Positions 7,491 through 16,009 of a DNA stretch of 57,744 nt are shown one piece after another. The translations under genes were made by a program, and so were the position numbers. The notes under the pieces are model-generated. The model was not told the origin of the DNA and did no database searches. It saw nothing but the letters and a program-made list of their open reading frames with translations. Each line of letters starts with the position of its first letter. Within the stretch, counting starts at the first letter, position 1. Source of the DNA: Gammaproteobacteria bacterium (GTDB lineage: Bacteria > Pseudomonadota > Gammaproteobacteria > Pseudomonadales > Azotimanducaceae); NCBI GenBank assembly GCA_027297435.1, contig JAPUIA010000114.1, positions 1 through 57,744 on the forward strand. The letters run 5' to 3'.

Positions 7491-8479
7491 AAATCTCCCA
7501 AACCTCGTTCCCGGTCGACGAGCCCGTGCAACTTTTGCCGGTGCGTGTCGCCAAGCCATGGGGACAGGAAATCTGGTACTCGGGCATCGAAGCGCGCGGC
7601 GAAAGCGAGGTGCTCACACGCAGCGGACGCCTCAAGCTCTCCGAGTATCTTAAGTGTGACCCGGCCGCCATCTGCGACAATCACGAGATTGTGCTGCTGA
7701 AGCTGTTGGACCCCGACCCGTCGCCGGTGATTGGCGATTTGTATTTCGAGGTTCACGAAGAAAAGCGTGAGGTTTACGTCGTCACCGCAATCGATCGAGA
7801 CGCCTGGCCCGACGGACGCGGACGCATTCGCATCGGTATGAACCAAGAACTACGTCAGTCGTTCGGCAACGACGCGACTTTCCGCGCGGCCTACCTTCAG
7901 GCCGTCGAAGACTACGAACGGGTGCGCCGTGCCATCGACGACGGCGAACGAGGCCTCGACCCGCAGGAAGCGGCCAAGCGGGCAGCCATGGAAGCGTTCA
8001 CCGCCGTCAAGACGCTCGAGGTCGGCGAGGTCGTCGTCGTCCCCACCTGGGTACCTCACTCATTGCAACACGGCGTGCGCGTGATCGAGTTTCAAACCGC
8101 GACCTATGAACGCTACATCATCTCGTTTGCCCAAAGAGTGCTGACGCAGGATCACTGGGACAGCGCACACGCCGTCGAACGCATGAGCTTAGAGCCGGTA
8201 CCTGCGCTCGAGTTCGAAGCAGTGGCCAAAGGCATCGAGCGCATCGCCTCTTTCGAGGATTTCGGCGTATGGCGTGCGACGGTCGAACGCGGCGTGCGCC
8301 TCGCCATGCCGCCCGACGTACCCTACGCGATATGCATGCCGCTCGACGGGGCCATGGCCGTCGGCGCGCTGCAGCTGACCCCCGAACAGGCCTGCCTGGT
8401 GCCGACGGCGGGGCTCAAGACCACGCACATCACCGCACACGCCACTACCCGTTGCCTCATCGCTGCTCCCGGCCTGTGA
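7484..8479 (+). CDS. Type I phosphomannose-isomerase-like cupin protein
   Basis: This 331-residue protein has VAKPWGQEIWYSGI near residues 22-35, the N-terminal signature of the class I mannose-6-phosphate isomerase fold. It also has double cupin-like strands (LLKLLDPDPSPVIGDLYFEVH, and VVVPTWVPHSLQHGVRVIEFQT about residues 186-207). The usual metal/substrate motif with YKDxNHKPE is not present, so catalytic isomerase activity is doubtful. The best start is TTG 7484 with AGGA nine bases upstream. The gene is first in a close co-directional series of five and is divergent from the Ada/AlkA fusion. The substrate is unknown. Confidence 0.7.
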   Translation: MSKISQTSFPVDEPVQLLPVRVAKPWGQEIWYSGIEARGESEVLTRSGRLKLSEYLKCDPAAICDNHEIVLLKLLDPDPSPVIGDLYFEVHEEKREVYVVTAIDRDAWPDGRGRIRIGMNQELRQSFGNDATFRAAYLQAVEDYERVRRAIDDGERGLDPQEAAKRAAMEAFTAVKTLEVGEVVVVPTWVPHSLQHGVRVIEFQTATYERYIISFAQRVLTQDHWDSAHAVERMSLEPVPALEFEAVAKGIERIASFEDFGVWRATVERGVRLAMPPDVPYAICMPLDGAMAVGALQLTPEQACLVPTAGLKTTHITAHATTRCLIAAPGL

Positions 8480-8490
8480 TCACACGTTAG

Positions 8491-9540
8491 ATGAGCAGAC
8501 GCATCATCGTCATCGGTGTGTTTTCGCTATTTTACTTCGGGCTGCTCATCTACCCGGCCGTCCGTATCCTGACCTTGTCGTTCCCAACGTTGCAACTGAC
8601 GACACCTCTACTGCTCGTGATCATGGTCGCGCCGCTCGCGGGGCGACTCGCCCACGAGTGGTTTCCAACCCGCTTCACCCGCTGGTTGTCGGCCGTCGTA
8701 CTCACTTGGCTCGGCGTCTGCTTCGTCGGGTTCGGTGCTGTCCTGATATTCGAGGTGTTGAACCTATTGATAGTCCTAGACCAACAGGTCGCGGGATGGA
8801 CGCTTGCCGGTATCACTGCGCTGATCTCGACTTACGGTTTCGTCAACGCCCAGCGGTTGACGGTCGCAAACGTCGACATCCCGGCTCCGGAGTACCTGCG
8901 CGGCATCACACTGGCCCAGATCAGCGACGTCCACATCGGTTCGCGCAGCGGCCGATTTCTAAACCGCATCGTGGATCGCACCAACGCGCTTAAACCGAAC
9001 TATGTGCTGATTACCGGCGACCTTGTGGATTTCAGCAACATCAGTCAGCGCGAGCTCAGCGCTTTGGCCGATCTGAACGCACCGACCTACGCCATCATTG
9101 GCAATCACGAACGCTACGTCGATCTCGAGGCGACGTGCGATCGGTGGACCTCGCTCGGCGTAACGGTATTACGTGACGACTCCGTCGATCTGGGTCAAAT
9201 CCAACTGGTGGGTATCGACGACGCCGATACCAAAACCCAGGTGCAGACCAAGCTCGCGGAGTTGATGCCCATTGACGATCGTTATCGAATTCTGTTGTAT
9301 CACCGGCCAGACGGAGCGGGGGCCGCGGCGGATTGGGGATTCGACCTCATGCTCTGCGGGCACACGCACAACGGTCAAATCTTCCCGTTCAACTATCTCG
9401 TGAAGCGTTATTTCAGACACATCCGGGGCACGTATCGTATCGACAACCTACACTTATACGTCTCATCGGGCACAGGCACCTGGGGGCCGATCATGCGGCT
9501 AGGGTCCAGGTCCGAGATCGGTATGATTCGGTTGTACTAA
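8491..9540 (+). CDS. Membrane-anchored metallophosphoesterase
   Basis: The 349 residues contain four hydrophobic segments in the first 120 residues, followed by a calcineurin-like phosphoesterase domain. Metal-binding motifs are all present: ISDVHIG (144-150), TGDLVDF, IGNHERY, LYHRPDG and CGHTHNGQIFP. The layout is that of YkuE/YaeI-type enzymes, which act at the membrane face; the substrate cannot be read from the sequence. It starts 11 bases after the cupin stop and ends 18 bases before the acylase start, consistent with an operon. Confidence 0.9.
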   Translation: MSRRIIVIGVFSLFYFGLLIYPAVRILTLSFPTLQLTTPLLLVIMVAPLAGRLAHEWFPTRFTRWLSAVVLTWLGVCFVGFGAVLIFEVLNLLIVLDQQVAGWTLAGITALISTYGFVNAQRLTVANVDIPAPEYLRGITLAQISDVHIGSRSGRFLNRIVDRTNALKPNYVLITGDLVDFSNISQRELSALADLNAPTYAIIGNHERYVDLEATCDRWTSLGVTVLRDDSVDLGQIQLVGIDDADTKTQVQTKLAELMPIDDRYRILLYHRPDGAGAAADWGFDLMLCGHTHNGQIFPFNYLVKRYFRHIRGTYRIDNLHLYVSSGTGTWGPIMRLGSRSEIGMIRLY

Positions 9541-9558
9541 CAAGAACAAGGAAACCAC

Positions 9559-11742
9559 ATGTCCTCAGCACCGACGGTCTGCCTCCTGGCGGTCACCGGA
9601 TGCCTGTTGATCGCGGGTTGCGCGGAGACGGAAACGGTTCCCGAACCACCTTCGATACCGGGACAGGGCATCGATGTCGGCAAGACGGTACTCTACCGGG
9701 ACACTTGGGGTATCGCCCATATTTACGCGCCGACCGTGGAGGCAGGCCTGTATGCAGAGGGCTACGCACAAGCGCAGGATCGGCCGGTACAGCTGCTACT
9801 GAACCTGAAGATCGCCATGGGCGAACTCACCGAGGTCAGCGGCGAGGACGCCATACCACAAGACCTGTTGAGCCGTATGTTCAATCACTTCGGCAACAGC
9901 CAGGCCGCCTGGCAAGACATGCGGGAAGTTTCCCGTGCACGCATTCAAGCCTTTGCAGACGGTATCAACGCGTTTTATACGGCGCATCCGCAGGACGTCC
10001 CAGCGTGGTGGCAGCACGATGCGGTAGCCGGGCCCATGATCGATGCGTTCGGGCGCATGTTTCTCTACAACTGGTCTATCGATGAGGCGCTGGAAGACTT
10101 GCGGCGCGGTGGTATCGAGCCAGGGTTTGCGACGGCCAATCGCGGTTCCAATCAATGGGCAGTGTCTCCAGGTCGCACCGCCTCCGGCAACGCAATTCTC
10201 TTGATCGATCCGCACCTCTCCTGGTGGGGGCCTTCAAGATTTTGGGAGCTGCGCATTCACGCTGGCAACCTGCACGGCAGCGGGGTGAGCCTGGCGGGTT
10301 CCCCATACATCGGCCTTGGTCACAACGAAAATATCGCCTGGGCGATGACCACCGGCGGCCCGGACACCGCCGACATCTTCGAGTTGACCCTCAATCCGGA
10401 CGACCCAACCGAGTACCGCTATGAAAACGCATGGCGCGACCTCGAGGTTTCGTTTGTCACGTTGAACATCAAAGATGCAGGCACCCGCACCTTCGAGCTG
10501 CAGTCCAGTCACCACGGTCCCATTGTCGCGACGCTCGACGGCAAGGCTTATGCGGCTGCCGTGCCCTACGACGCCACCACCGATCGCAACCAGGCCTGGG
10601 AGTTCTTGAACTTCGCCGAGGACTACCGGGGTGCCGTGGCAGCTTGCGCGACGCTGTCGATGTTTCCGCAGAACGTGATGGTGGCCGACACCTCCGGCAA
10701 CATCTATTACCAGCGCACCGGCCGCGTACCGGTGCGCGCCGATGGTTACGATTGGTCGCGACCCGTCGACGGCAGCACGGCCGCAACCGAGTATCAGGGC
10801 ATTCACCCCTCGATCGACCACCTGCAGATTCTCAACCCACCGCAAGGGTATATGCAGAACTGCAACGTCCCGCCCGATGCGATGATGGTCAGAAGCCCTT
10901 TCCAACCTGACTTTTACAAGGACTATCTGTTCAGCAGCGCTTCCTACGGGTCCGCGCGCTCCGGTTGGACCAACCAACGCGGGGCTCGCGCACTCGAACT
11001 GCTCACGGCGAACGAACCCGTCACCGTTGCCGAGGCGCGCCGTTGGGCAGTCGACACCAAACCCTTTGGGATCGACCGCTGGATCGAAGCGCTCGTCGAA
11101 GCCATTCGTGTTCCGAACGCTCACGTCGATGCATTGGTTGCGTGGAACCGCACGCTCGCCAAGGCTTCGATTGCCGCGCTCAAGTACGCGTACTGGCGTT
11201 TCGAGTTGCACGAGCACGAACAAGGCGCCGCAATTCGAGGCGTGATCGACGATCATTACGCGCAAGCCGCCGGCCGCCTCGCGGACGAGCCCGAGTTGAC
11301 CGATCGACAACTCGAGGTGCTCGCGCAAACCTTCGATGCGGCGATGGCGCGGATGCGGACCGAGCTAGGCACCACTGAAGCGCCCTACGGCCGAGTGTTC
11401 CGCGTGGGTCGCGACAACCGGTCCTGGCCGGTCGGTGGCGGTGGTGGCGACCAGTGGGGGCTCACCACCTTGCGCTCGGTGGGTTACCAGCAACCCAACG
11501 ACGCGTTCGAACGTTGGGCCGATCGAGGACAGACCTCGACGCAGCTCGTGGTACTTTCGAAGCCCATACAGAGCTGGATCTATCTACCTGTCGGACAAAG
11601 CGATCGGGCCGACTCGCCCCACTATGACGATCAAGCCGAGCTGTTGTTCAGCGATCGAGACATGAAACCGTCGTGGTGGTTGCCCGAAGACTTGGCGGGC
11701 AACGTGAGTTCCCGCACGGTACTCGACTACCCGGAGACTTAA
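9559..11742 (+). CDS. Penicillin acylase family lipoprotein (N-acyl amide hydrolase)
   Basis: The 727 residues begin with a lipoprotein signal (LIAGC, lipidated Cys21). An alpha-chain region follows (DTWGIAHIYA, EGYAQAQDR), then the N-terminal nucleophile Ser197 in the NRGSNQW motif, where these enzymes cut themselves into alpha and beta chains. The beta chain carries the typical GSGVSLAGSPYIGLGHNENIAW pattern split over residues 250-275 and SSHHGPIVATLDG. Family members hydrolyse beta-lactams, bile amides or acyl-homoserine lactones; specificity is not readable here. A GGAAA ribosome site precedes ATG 9559. The downstream metallo-hydrolase follows after four bases. Confidence 0.92.
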   Translation: MSSAPTVCLLAVTGCLLIAGCAETETVPEPPSIPGQGIDVGKTVLYRDTWGIAHIYAPTVEAGLYAEGYAQAQDRPVQLLLNLKIAMGELTEVSGEDAIPQDLLSRMFNHFGNSQAAWQDMREVSRARIQAFADGINAFYTAHPQDVPAWWQHDAVAGPMIDAFGRMFLYNWSIDEALEDLRRGGIEPGFATANRGSNQWAVSPGRTASGNAILLIDPHLSWWGPSRFWELRIHAGNLHGSGVSLAGSPYIGLGHNENIAWAMTTGGPDTADIFELTLNPDDPTEYRYENAWRDLEVSFVTLNIKDAGTRTFELQSSHHGPIVATLDGKAYAAAVPYDATTDRNQAWEFLNFAEDYRGAVAACATLSMFPQNVMVADTSGNIYYQRTGRVPVRADGYDWSRPVDGSTAATEYQGIHPSIDHLQILNPPQGYMQNCNVPPDAMMVRSPFQPDFYKDYLFSSASYGSARSGWTNQRGARALELLTANEPVTVAEARRWAVDTKPFGIDRWIEALVEAIRVPNAHVDALVAWNRTLAKASIAALKYAYWRFELHEHEQGAAIRGVIDDHYAQAAGRLADEPELTDRQLEVLAQTFDAAMARMRTELGTTEAPYGRVFRVGRDNRSWPVGGGGGDQWGLTTLRSVGYQQPNDAFERWADRGQTSTQLVVLSKPIQSWIYLPVGQSDRADSPHYDDQAELLFSDRDMKPSWWLPEDLAGNVSSRTVLDYPET

Positions 11743-11746
11743 GCAA

Positions 11747-12433
11747 ATGGCTTACACGGAAGAGAAAGAGCTGATCATCGAACAGATCGAGGTCGGGCCG
11801 ATGCAGAACTTCACCTACATCGTCGGTTCGCGATCGACACGCGAAGTGTGCATCGTCGATCCAGCGTGGGACATCGATGGCTTGCTCGATCACCTGGCGG
11901 AGAAGGACTTCACGCTAACGGGCGTACTCGTAACGCACTACCACCCGGATCATATCGGTGGATCGTTCTCCAACAATCAGATCCAAGGCTTGGCCGAGTT
12001 GATGGAGAAAAACCCCGTAAAAGCCTACGCGCACAAACAGGAGGTCGACGGGGTCAAGAAGGTCACCGGGTTGTCCGACTCCGACGTTGTGCCAGTGGAA
12101 TCGGGCGATACGCTGAAAATCGGCGAGATCGAGGTAGAGTTCCTGCACACGCCCGGACACACGCCCGGCAGCCAGTGTTTTCGGATCAAGAACACGCTGG
12201 TCTCGGGAGATACCTTGTTCATCAACGGCTGCGGTCGGGTGGACCTTCCCGGGTCCGATACCGAGGACATGTACTACAGTCTGCAGAAGTTGAAGGGGCT
12301 ACCGGACGACACGTTGCTGCTACCGGGCCACAACTATGCGCATATCCCCAACGCGACCCTGGGTGAGGTCAAACAGCAGAATACCTATCTCGCAGTCAAG
12401 GACCTGGATACCTGGAAGTCGCTAATGGGCTGA
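11747..12433 (+). CDS. MBL-fold metallo-hydrolase (glyoxalase II-like)
   Basis: This 228-residue protein has the dinuclear metal site motif THYHPDH (His64, His66, Asp68, His69), then GHTPGS with its His near 137, SGDTLFINGCGRVDLPG with its Asp near 153, and LLPGHNY with the last His near 196. The GCGRxDLPGSD block is shared with glyoxalase II/ETHE1-like hydrolases. No signal peptide is seen, so it is cytoplasmic. It starts four bases after the acylase stop. The substrate could be a thioester, persulfide or lactone; sequence alone does not decide. Confidence 0.9.
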   Translation: MAYTEEKELIIEQIEVGPMQNFTYIVGSRSTREVCIVDPAWDIDGLLDHLAEKDFTLTGVLVTHYHPDHIGGSFSNNQIQGLAELMEKNPVKAYAHKQEVDGVKKVTGLSDSDVVPVESGDTLKIGEIEVEFLHTPGHTPGSQCFRIKNTLVSGDTLFINGCGRVDLPGSDTEDMYYSLQKLKGLPDDTLLLPGHNYAHIPNATLGEVKQQNTYLAVKDLDTWKSLMG

Positions 12434-12465
12434 CGGAGTTTGCGGCTGACGTTAGACTGAGCTAG

Positions 12466-13212
12466 ATGGACATATCCGACATCGTCACTTACGAATCACG
12501 AGACAACATCGCGACGATCACCATCGATCGCGCCGATAAAATGAATGCCATGAACGAAGCCGTGATTCAAGGCTTGCGGAATGCCTGGTTGCGCTTCGCT
12601 GAGGCCGATGACCGCGTCGCGATCTTGCACGCCGCGGGCGACAAGGCATTTTCGGTCGGTGCCGACGTCAAAGATCCGCCACGAGAGATGTGGCAAGGCG
12701 TGCCAAGCATCGGCGTAGCGCTATCGAAACCGGTGATCGCGGCGGTCCACGGTTGGTGTATCGGAGGCGCCTACGTGATCGTGCAGATGTGCGATTTGGT
12801 GATTGCGGCAGACAACACGACATTCAAGTATCCGGAAGCGCAGCTTGGTTTTACCGGCGGGCTCATCGCCAGCGCGGTGGCTCGCATTCCCCACAAGGCG
12901 GCGATGGAGTTCATGCTTTTGGGCGAAGATTTCAGCGCTGAACGGGCGCTACAAACCGGCATGGTGAACAAGATCGTGGCACGAGGCGAGGAACTTCTTG
13001 CCGCCCGGGAGTGGGCATTGAGGCTCGCCAAGTCGGCGCCGCTGGTCGTCACCTCCCTGAAGGACTTGGCTCTGGCAACCCTGAACAAGAGCCCCGCGGA
13101 GGCCGGTGCGATGGCTCGCGACCGGCTCTTGAGGGTGTCGACCAGCGCAGACGGGGCGGAAGGCCGCCGGGCATTCAGAGACAAGCGCGACCCTCAGTTC
13201 TCTGGTAAGTAG
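12466..13212 (+). CDS. Enoyl-CoA hydratase/isomerase family protein
   Basis: The 248 residues show the crotonase fold: TITIDRADKMNAMN near residue 20, the oxyanion-hole segments AFSVGADVKD (about 63-72) and VHGWCIGGAYVIVQMCDLVIAA (two halves, about 90-110), and YPEAQLGFTGG with a Glu at the first catalytic position. It is full length for the family. It acts on an acyl-CoA, but the position of the second catalytic acid does not tell hydratase from isomerase. It is 32 bases downstream of the MBL gene and ends eight bases from the convergent mdh stop. Confidence 0.9.
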   Translation: MDISDIVTYESRDNIATITIDRADKMNAMNEAVIQGLRNAWLRFAEADDRVAILHAAGDKAFSVGADVKDPPREMWQGVPSIGVALSKPVIAAVHGWCIGGAYVIVQMCDLVIAADNTTFKYPEAQLGFTGGLIASAVARIPHKAAMEFMLLGEDFSAERALQTGMVNKIVARGEELLAAREWALRLAKSAPLVVTSLKDLALATLNKSPAEAGAMARDRLLRVSTSADGAEGRRAFRDKRDPQFSGK

Positions 13213-13220
13213 TCGAGTCT

Positions 13221-14195
13221 TTACGGAAGCAGATGCGCGACCGCGTCGCGTTCCTCGGCCAATTCGGTTTCGGTGGCCTGCATCTTCTTACGACTGAAGT
13301 CGTTCGGGTCGCGATCGTCGACGATCTGCCAATCGCCATCTTGGCAACGCACCGGGAACGAATAGATAAGTCCTTCCGCGACGCCGTAGCTGCCATCGGA
13401 ATAAACACCCATGCTCAAGATCGCATCGCTGCCCATGACCCAGTCGCGCATATGATCGACGGCCGCGTTGGCGGCCGAGGCGGCGCTCGACGCCCCCCGA
13501 GCTTCGATGATCGCCGCGCCCCGTTGTTGAACCGTCGGGATGAATTCATCCGTATACCAAGCCAAGTCCACCAGGTCCATCGCGCCGGTGCCGTCCACGG
13601 TTGCGTCGAACAAATCGGGAAACTGCGTCGCCGAGTGGTTGCCCCAAATACACAGACCTTCGACATCGTTCACGTGCTTGCCGGTTTTGGCAGCGAGCTC
13701 GGCCATCGCACGGTTATGGTCTAGCCGTGTCATCGCGGTGAAGTTGCGCGCGTCCAATCCGGGCGCGTTGCGCTGAGCGATCAAGCAGTTGGTGTTCGCT
13801 GGATTGCCCACCACCAACACCTTCACATCACGGTTGGCATTGTCGTTGAGCGCTTTACCCTGCACGGAGAAGATTGCCGCGTTCGCCTCCAACAGATCTT
13901 TGCGCTCCATACCCTTAGTGCGTGGACGCGAACCCACCAACAACGCGTAGTCTGCCTCTTTGAATGCAACGTCCGCATCGTCGGTCTGCACAACACCCTG
14001 TAACAGCGAAAAGGCGCAGTCATCCAGCTCCATCACGACCCCGCGTAGAACGTCGAGCGCCGGGGTGATCTCGAGCAGTTGCAGGATCACCGGTTGTTCG
14101 GGGCCTAACATGGCGCCCGACGCGATGCGGAACACCAACGCATAACCGATCTGACCCGCAGGCCCGGTCACGGTAACTCGTACAGGGTCTTGCAT
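13221..14195 (-). CDS. mdh: Malate dehydrogenase
   Basis: This 324-residue enzyme oxidises malate to oxaloacetate. The dinucleotide-binding loop [10 protein letters not shown] is at residues 10-19, substrate arginines lie in [13 protein letters not shown] and in TRLDHNRA, and the catalytic His is in [11 protein letters not shown]. The long [20 protein letters not shown] segment and the length match the group 2 MDH form found in Burkholderia and many proteobacteria, not the E. coli form. A strong AAGGAG ribosome site precedes ATG 14195. The Nudix gene lies 33 bases upstream on the same strand. Confidence 0.96.
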   Translation of the reverse strand: MQDPVRVTVTGPAGQIGYALVFRIASGAMLGPEQPVILQLLEITPALDVLRGVVMELDDCAFSLLQGVVQTDDADVAFKEADYALLVGSRPRTKGMERKDLLEANAAIFSVQGKALNDNANRDVKVLVVGNPANTNCLIAQRNAPGLDARNFTAMTRLDHNRAMAELAAKTGKHVNDVEGLCIWGNHSATQFPDLFDATVDGTGAMDLVDLAWYTDEFIPTVQQRGAAIIEARGASSAASAANAAVDHMRDWVMGSDAILSMGVYSDGSYGVAEGLIYSFPVRCQDGDWQIVDDRDPNDFSRKKMQATETELAEERDAVAHLLP

Positions 14196-14228
14196 ATTCT
14201 TCTCCTTCTTAAAAACCTAACGTTACCC

Positions 14229-14663
14229 CTAATCCCAGTGGAATTCCCGGTACCATGCCTCGCGCGGCATCGTCATGACCGCCTCCAACCAGGGCGGGGC
14301 GGGTTGCGGCAAGTCGGTTTTGCGTGCCCAACAGCAGGCGTCAAAAAGTTCCGGCTCATTGATGATGGGTTCGTCGACGAAATCGGCGGCTTCGAACACG
14401 AAGTTGAGGCCTTGATGGGCTCCCGAACGGTACGGTAGCACGCAGCGTGGGCTGACGCTGGCGAGGACGACGCCGGTTTCTTCTCGAACCTCGCGCATTG
14501 CGGCTTCGCTGACACTTTCACCCTGGTGCTGATGACCTCCTGGCAGCGCGTAGTAACCGTCCATGAAGCCGGTGTGAGCCCTCAGCAGCAGGAAAACATC
14601 GGCGTCGCGAACCAGCATGGTGTGTACCACCACCGGAAAACTTGCTCGCTGCTCTCTCGGCAT
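14229..14663 (-). CDS. Nudix hydrolase
   Basis: The 144-residue protein carries a complete Nudix box, GHQHQGESVSEAAM followed by REVREETGV (Gx5Ex7REUxEExGU). The start at ATG 14663 is supported by a GGGAGGAAGG ribosome site just upstream that lies within the alternative longer reading from 14678. It should cleave a nucleoside diphosphate linked to another moiety; the substrate is not determinable. It precedes mdh by 33 bases and may share its transcript. Confidence 0.9.
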   Translation of the reverse strand: MPREQRASFPVVVHTMLVRDADVFLLLRAHTGFMDGYYALPGGHQHQGESVSEAAMREVREETGVVLASVSPRCVLPYRSGAHQGLNFVFEAADFVDEPIINEPELFDACCWARKTDLPQPAPPWLEAVMTMPREAWYREFHWD

Positions 14664-14781
14664 GCACCTTCCTCCCATGACAACTGGCTAAGCTGATATG
14701 GTGCGGCCATGATTTTCGTTACGCAAATCAAGCTGAAAAACCGGACCGCTCGACGAACACCCGTTCGCGTCGTCCATTTAG

Positions 14782-15531
14782 ATGCCGACGACGCCTGACG
14801 ACGGCGCATTTGCCCTGCGCATCGAAGAAGCATCTTTGAATGCATGGCCGGCGATGCACCAGACGTTGTTCGACGGCTGGCTGCTACGCTTCGCCGACGG
14901 ATTCACCAAGCGAGCCAACTCGGTCGTGCCTCTCTATGAGGGCAGCCGACCTATTCAAGACAAGGTTCGCTACTGCGAGAACCTATATTCTCGTGAGCGG
15001 TTGCAGAGCATCTTTCGGCTGATCTCGATCGTCGACCATGAAGAGCTGGACGCTTACCTTAAGGACCGTGCCTATGTTCGCGCCGAGCCGACCAGGGTGT
15101 TGACCGCGTCTACCGCAACCGAACCGCCATCGACCGACTGGCAACTCGTGCCGAGGGGCGACTGGCTCGAAGTCTACGCCTCGCTGAGCGGTATGCCGGA
15201 GACCGCCAAACGCCTCCACGGAGCCATTCTGACCGCGATCCGTTCCGATTGCGCCTATGCCGTGCTGCATGACGGCGATTGGCCGGTCGCCTGTGGTCTC
15301 GGCGTTGCGGAGCAAGGTCTGCTGGGTCTATTCGACATCGTCACCCATCCCGAACACCGTCGACACGGTTTTGCCGCCGAGCTGGTCCGGGCAATACTCG
15401 CTTGGGGGCGGGAGCGCGGCGCCGAGACCGCTTATCTACAGATGGTCGCCGACAACCATGCCGCACGAGCGCTATACGCCAAGCTGGGGTTCAGCGAGCT
15501 ATATCATTACTGGTATCGAGTTTCTCGCTAA
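14782..15531 (+). CDS. GNAT family N-acetyltransferase
   Basis: The 249 residues have an N-terminal half with the ALRIEEASLNAWPAMHQ and FDGWLLRFADGFTKRANSV segments seen in two-domain GNAT proteins, and a C-terminal GNAT fold. The fold has the acetyl-CoA loop HPEHRRHGFAAELV (about 192-205) and the terminal ALYAKLGFSELYHYWYR motif. An in-frame TAG directly precedes ATG 14782, fixing the most distal start. The substrate is unknown. The stop overlaps the convergent PPOX gene by four bases. Confidence 0.88.
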   Translation: MPTTPDDGAFALRIEEASLNAWPAMHQTLFDGWLLRFADGFTKRANSVVPLYEGSRPIQDKVRYCENLYSRERLQSIFRLISIVDHEELDAYLKDRAYVRAEPTRVLTASTATEPPSTDWQLVPRGDWLEVYASLSGMPETAKRLHGAILTAIRSDCAYAVLHDGDWPVACGLGVAEQGLLGLFDIVTHPEHRRHGFAAELVRAILAWGRERGAETAYLQMVADNHAARALYAKLGFSELYHYWYRVSR

Positions 15532-15989
15532 CGGTTGCGTAGCGCGCGGCGCACGTTGGTCGCTAGATCGGTCTCAGACCAGGCCGAGACCTTGTTCCAG
15601 CACAACCGCAGGTACACGGGATCATCTTGCGTGATCGATACATCCCGATATTGCGGATACTTCGCCGACAGTAGTCGGTGCAGGCGTGCGTCATGATCGC
15701 CTACCGGCCGGTAGACGCCGGCTACGCCATCCAACCGAACCCACCACAGCCGCTGCCAATCGTCGTCGTACTCATCCAGCAACAGGCTGAAGGCGTCGTT
15801 TGCAGCAATGTTTTGCAGCCGTTTCAACTTCTGGCCGCGCTTCTTTTTACCGTCGATCGGAGAGTAAAGCGCAGCGTCATCGAGACAAAACACGATGGGC
15901 ACCAGATGGGGTTGATGAGCCGCGTCCGCGGTTGCGAGGCGGCCTACCGGCCAGATGCGCAACAGATCGTGCAACAAACCGTCATCCAT
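15528..15989 (-). CDS. PPOX-class split-barrel flavoprotein, F420-dependent-oxidoreductase type
   Basis: The 153-residue protein has the N-terminal VGRLATADAAHQPHLVPIVF strand pair typical of the PNPOx-like split barrel. It continues with KKKRGQKLKRLQNI and WWVRLDGVAGV, which match my memory of the TIGR03668 subfamily (Rv1155/FDOR-B relatives). The family name implies F420, but no F420 biosynthesis gene is in the window and most gammaproteobacteria lack that cofactor, so FMN, F420 or heme are all open. It is 20 bases downstream of the amidohydrolase gene on the same strand. Confidence 0.8.
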   Translation of the reverse strand: MDDGLLHDLLRIWPVGRLATADAAHQPHLVPIVFCLDDAALYSPIDGKKKRGQKLKRLQNIAANDAFSLLLDEYDDDWQRLWWVRLDGVAGVYRPVGDHDARLHRLLSAKYPQYRDVSITQDDPVYLRLCWNKVSAWSETDLATNVRRALRNR

Positions 15990-16009
15990 AATGAGCGTCG
16001 GCTAGCACA

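Noticed and set aside
7438-7680. N-terminal extension of the Ada/AlkA fusion to a start at 7680
   Set aside because: The extra 81 residues match no domain, overlap the divergent cupin gene and its control region, and the Ada zinc domain begins naturally after ATG 7437.
9333-10085. 250-codon plus-strand frame over the phosphoesterase and acylase junction
   Set aside because: It is out of frame with two genes that carry complete catalytic motifs, and its translation is low-complexity Arg/His-rich sequence without a domain.
14709-14798. 29-codon open frame just before the GNAT gene
   Set aside because: It begins with an ATG but has no clear ribosome site and runs out of frame into the GNAT start. 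It is too short and too basic to support as a gene.
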